A stretch of 27,683 bases of DNA from Paulinella micropora (taxonomy: Eukaryota > Cercozoa > Imbricatea > Euglyphida): positions 696,815 to 724,497 of the forward strand of contig BJOX01000047.1 of the NCBI GenBank assembly GCA_009731375.1, written 5' to 3'. Made by a program: the position numbers and the translations under genes. Below, piece by piece: positions 26,390 to 27,683 of the stretch. Numbering within the stretch: position 1 is the first letter of the stretch; every line of letters starts with the position of its first letter. Under the pieces are notes generated by a model. It was not told the DNA's origin, searched no databases, and saw only the letters and a program-made list of their open reading frames with translations.

Positions 26390-26660
26390 ACGTGAGTGAG
26401 CAAGTGAGCGAATAAGTGAGTGAATAAGTGAGGGAGTGAGCAAGTCCTGTGAGTAAGTAAATTAATAAGTGAGTGAGTGAGTGAGCAAGTGAGTGAGCAA
26501 GTGAGTGAGCAGGTGAGTGAATGCATGAGTGAGTGAATGCATGAGTGAGTGAGCAGGTGAGTGAGTAGGTGAGCGAGTGAGTGAGCGAGTAGGTGAGAGC
26601 AAGTCAGTGAGCGAGTAGGTGAGTAAGTGAGTGTGCAAGTGAGTGAGCGAGTGAGTGAGC
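26390..26660. repeat. (GTGA)n microsatellite with GCAA/GCGA variants
   Basis: Tetranucleotide array of GTGA with interspersed GCAA, GCGA and GTAG. Minus-strand S/L/T/H frames across it are artefacts. Confidence 0.9.
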
Positions 26661-27012
26661 GCGGGGTAGCAACGCAGGCCTCTCTGGCACTGTTTAGCTA
26701 GATTGGTTTTTATCTGGCGGGCGGCGAGAGTGTTGGACTAGAGATGGAGAGAGGGTGTACGAGGCGGAGAAGAAAGGGGGGTAAAGGGGGGCGGGGAACG
26801 CGTGAGAGAATCAAGAATAATTTTTCCCAGGCACCCTCCCTGCGCAGTAGGAGCAGGAGTAGGAGTAGGAGGATTAAAAATAGGAATAAGAGTGGTAGTA
26901 GGAGGGCAGCAATGCAGCAGCGGTGGTAGGGGAGTAGCAGCACAGCTGCTCCTTCTCTTACTCGTCCTCCTCTTCCTCCTCTTTCTCATGTTTGTCTCCT
27001 CCTCTTACTCCG
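26661..27012. other. G-rich then T/C-rich stretch, no gene
   Basis: Includes GGAGTA/GGAGGA-like short repeats (26845-26900) and a CTCCT-rich patch (26950-27010). No gene supported. Confidence 0.4.
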
Positions 27013-27029
27013 ACGCCTACTACTACTAT

Positions 27030-27077
<48 letters not shown>

Positions 27078-27134
27078 GACTACTACGACTACTACTACTA
27101 CTAGTACTACTACTACTAGTACTACTACTACTAC

Positions 27135-27177
<43 letters not shown>

Positions 27178-27310
27178 GCTCCTACTGCTCCTACACCTAC
27201 TCCTGCCCCTACTCTTACTCCTACTCCAACTCCTATACCTCAGTTTCTCATGCTCGACTACTACTCCTAATCCCGCTCGTACTACTTATTTCTATTCCTA
27301 CTCCTACTAC
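27013..27310. repeat. (TAC)n microsatellite with degenerate CCTACT tail
   Basis: TAC/ACT triplets 27013-27175 grade into CCTACT-type hexamers to about 27310. The poly-T or poly-Y frames here are artefacts. Confidence 0.9.
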
Positions 27311-27532
27311 TGCTACTCGTAGGCTAGTGCTGCTCTTGCTTCTGTGCTGCTGCCTAGTGCTGCGAGAGAGAGAGCTTGGTTCTTGTTGCGATGCTTTATA
27401 AAATTCTGTTGGCTGTTGTTGTCTGCACAGAAGGCGGAGAAGAAGAAGAAGGCGGCGACAGAGGTCCGGGGGGGACCCGTGCAGATGTGGGCGAGCGTGT
27501 GAGGGCGGGCTCGGGCAGAGAGCTGCATCTGT

Positions 27533-27574
27533 GTGTGTGCGCGCGCGCGCGTGTGTGTGTGTGTGTGTGTGTGT

Positions 27575-27669
<95 letters not shown>

Positions 27670-27683
27670 GGGGGGGGGGTGGG
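27533..27683. repeat. (GT)n/(GC)n then long poly-G
   Basis: GT/GC dinucleotides to about 27574, then about 110 bases of almost pure G to the window end. A G homopolymer this long is often a sequencing or assembly artefact; the other poly-G tracts here border gaps. Confidence 0.85.

Noticed and set aside
25688-26443. 251-codon minus-strand frame of W/H/P/G repeats
   Set aside because: Satellite array 2 read as protein; the subunit is 20 bp, which does not preserve a frame between units.

Overview
The window is nuclear DNA of a eukaryote. It has GT-AG introns of 54-62 bp, long microsatellites, a Polinton/Maverick fragment, a full Ty3/gypsy-type LTR retrotransposon and a Crinkler/RHS-type gene. 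Crinkler/RHS genes are known from many protists, chytrids, oomycetes and other eukaryotes, so a microbial eukaryote fits best, but I cannot name the species. No bacterial operon, rRNA, CRISPR array or convincing tRNA gene was seen.

Layout. 1-2200: AT-rich remnant of a Polinton-like element. It holds the end of a reading frame with the N-terminal zinc-binding and Exo I part of a protein-primed DNA polymerase B, which then breaks into an unrelated tail, followed by two small convergent genes and a hairpin. 2200-4100: no supportable gene, microsatellites. 4192-8389: a four-exon Crinkler/RHS-type gene (heptad coiled coil, P-loop NTPase, restriction-endonuclease-like C-terminus). Its first intron is about 1.3 kb of CTT/GAA tract folded into nested inverted repeats. 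8390-11935: downstream hairpins, an assembly gap, and a nearly identical second copy of the gene's 3' end. 11946-14207: (CATA)n, a tandem repeat of hairpin-bounded units, short palindromes.

14212-24620 is a complete, apparently young LTR retrotransposon on the minus strand: 246/247-bp LTRs of about 99% identity, TG...CA ends, 4-bp target duplication AAGA, polypurine tract and primer-binding region. It encodes Gag (837 aa, with a CCCH-type finger and an RGG tail instead of the usual CCHC knuckle) and Pol (about 1.8k residues: protease, RT, RNase H, integrase, GPY/F-like region, long unknown C-terminus). Gag, a 128-codon linker and Pol lie in one reading frame, interrupted only by a TGA and a TAA. 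The TGA could be bypassed by readthrough (TGA-CGG context) or by a well-formed 93/99-nt candidate intron; this is the observation I would test first.

24625-27683: AT-rich flank, a second array of the same hairpin-bounded repeat, more palindromes, then microsatellites ending in a poly-G tract. With the retrotransposon removed, the two arrays would be about 2 kb apart.
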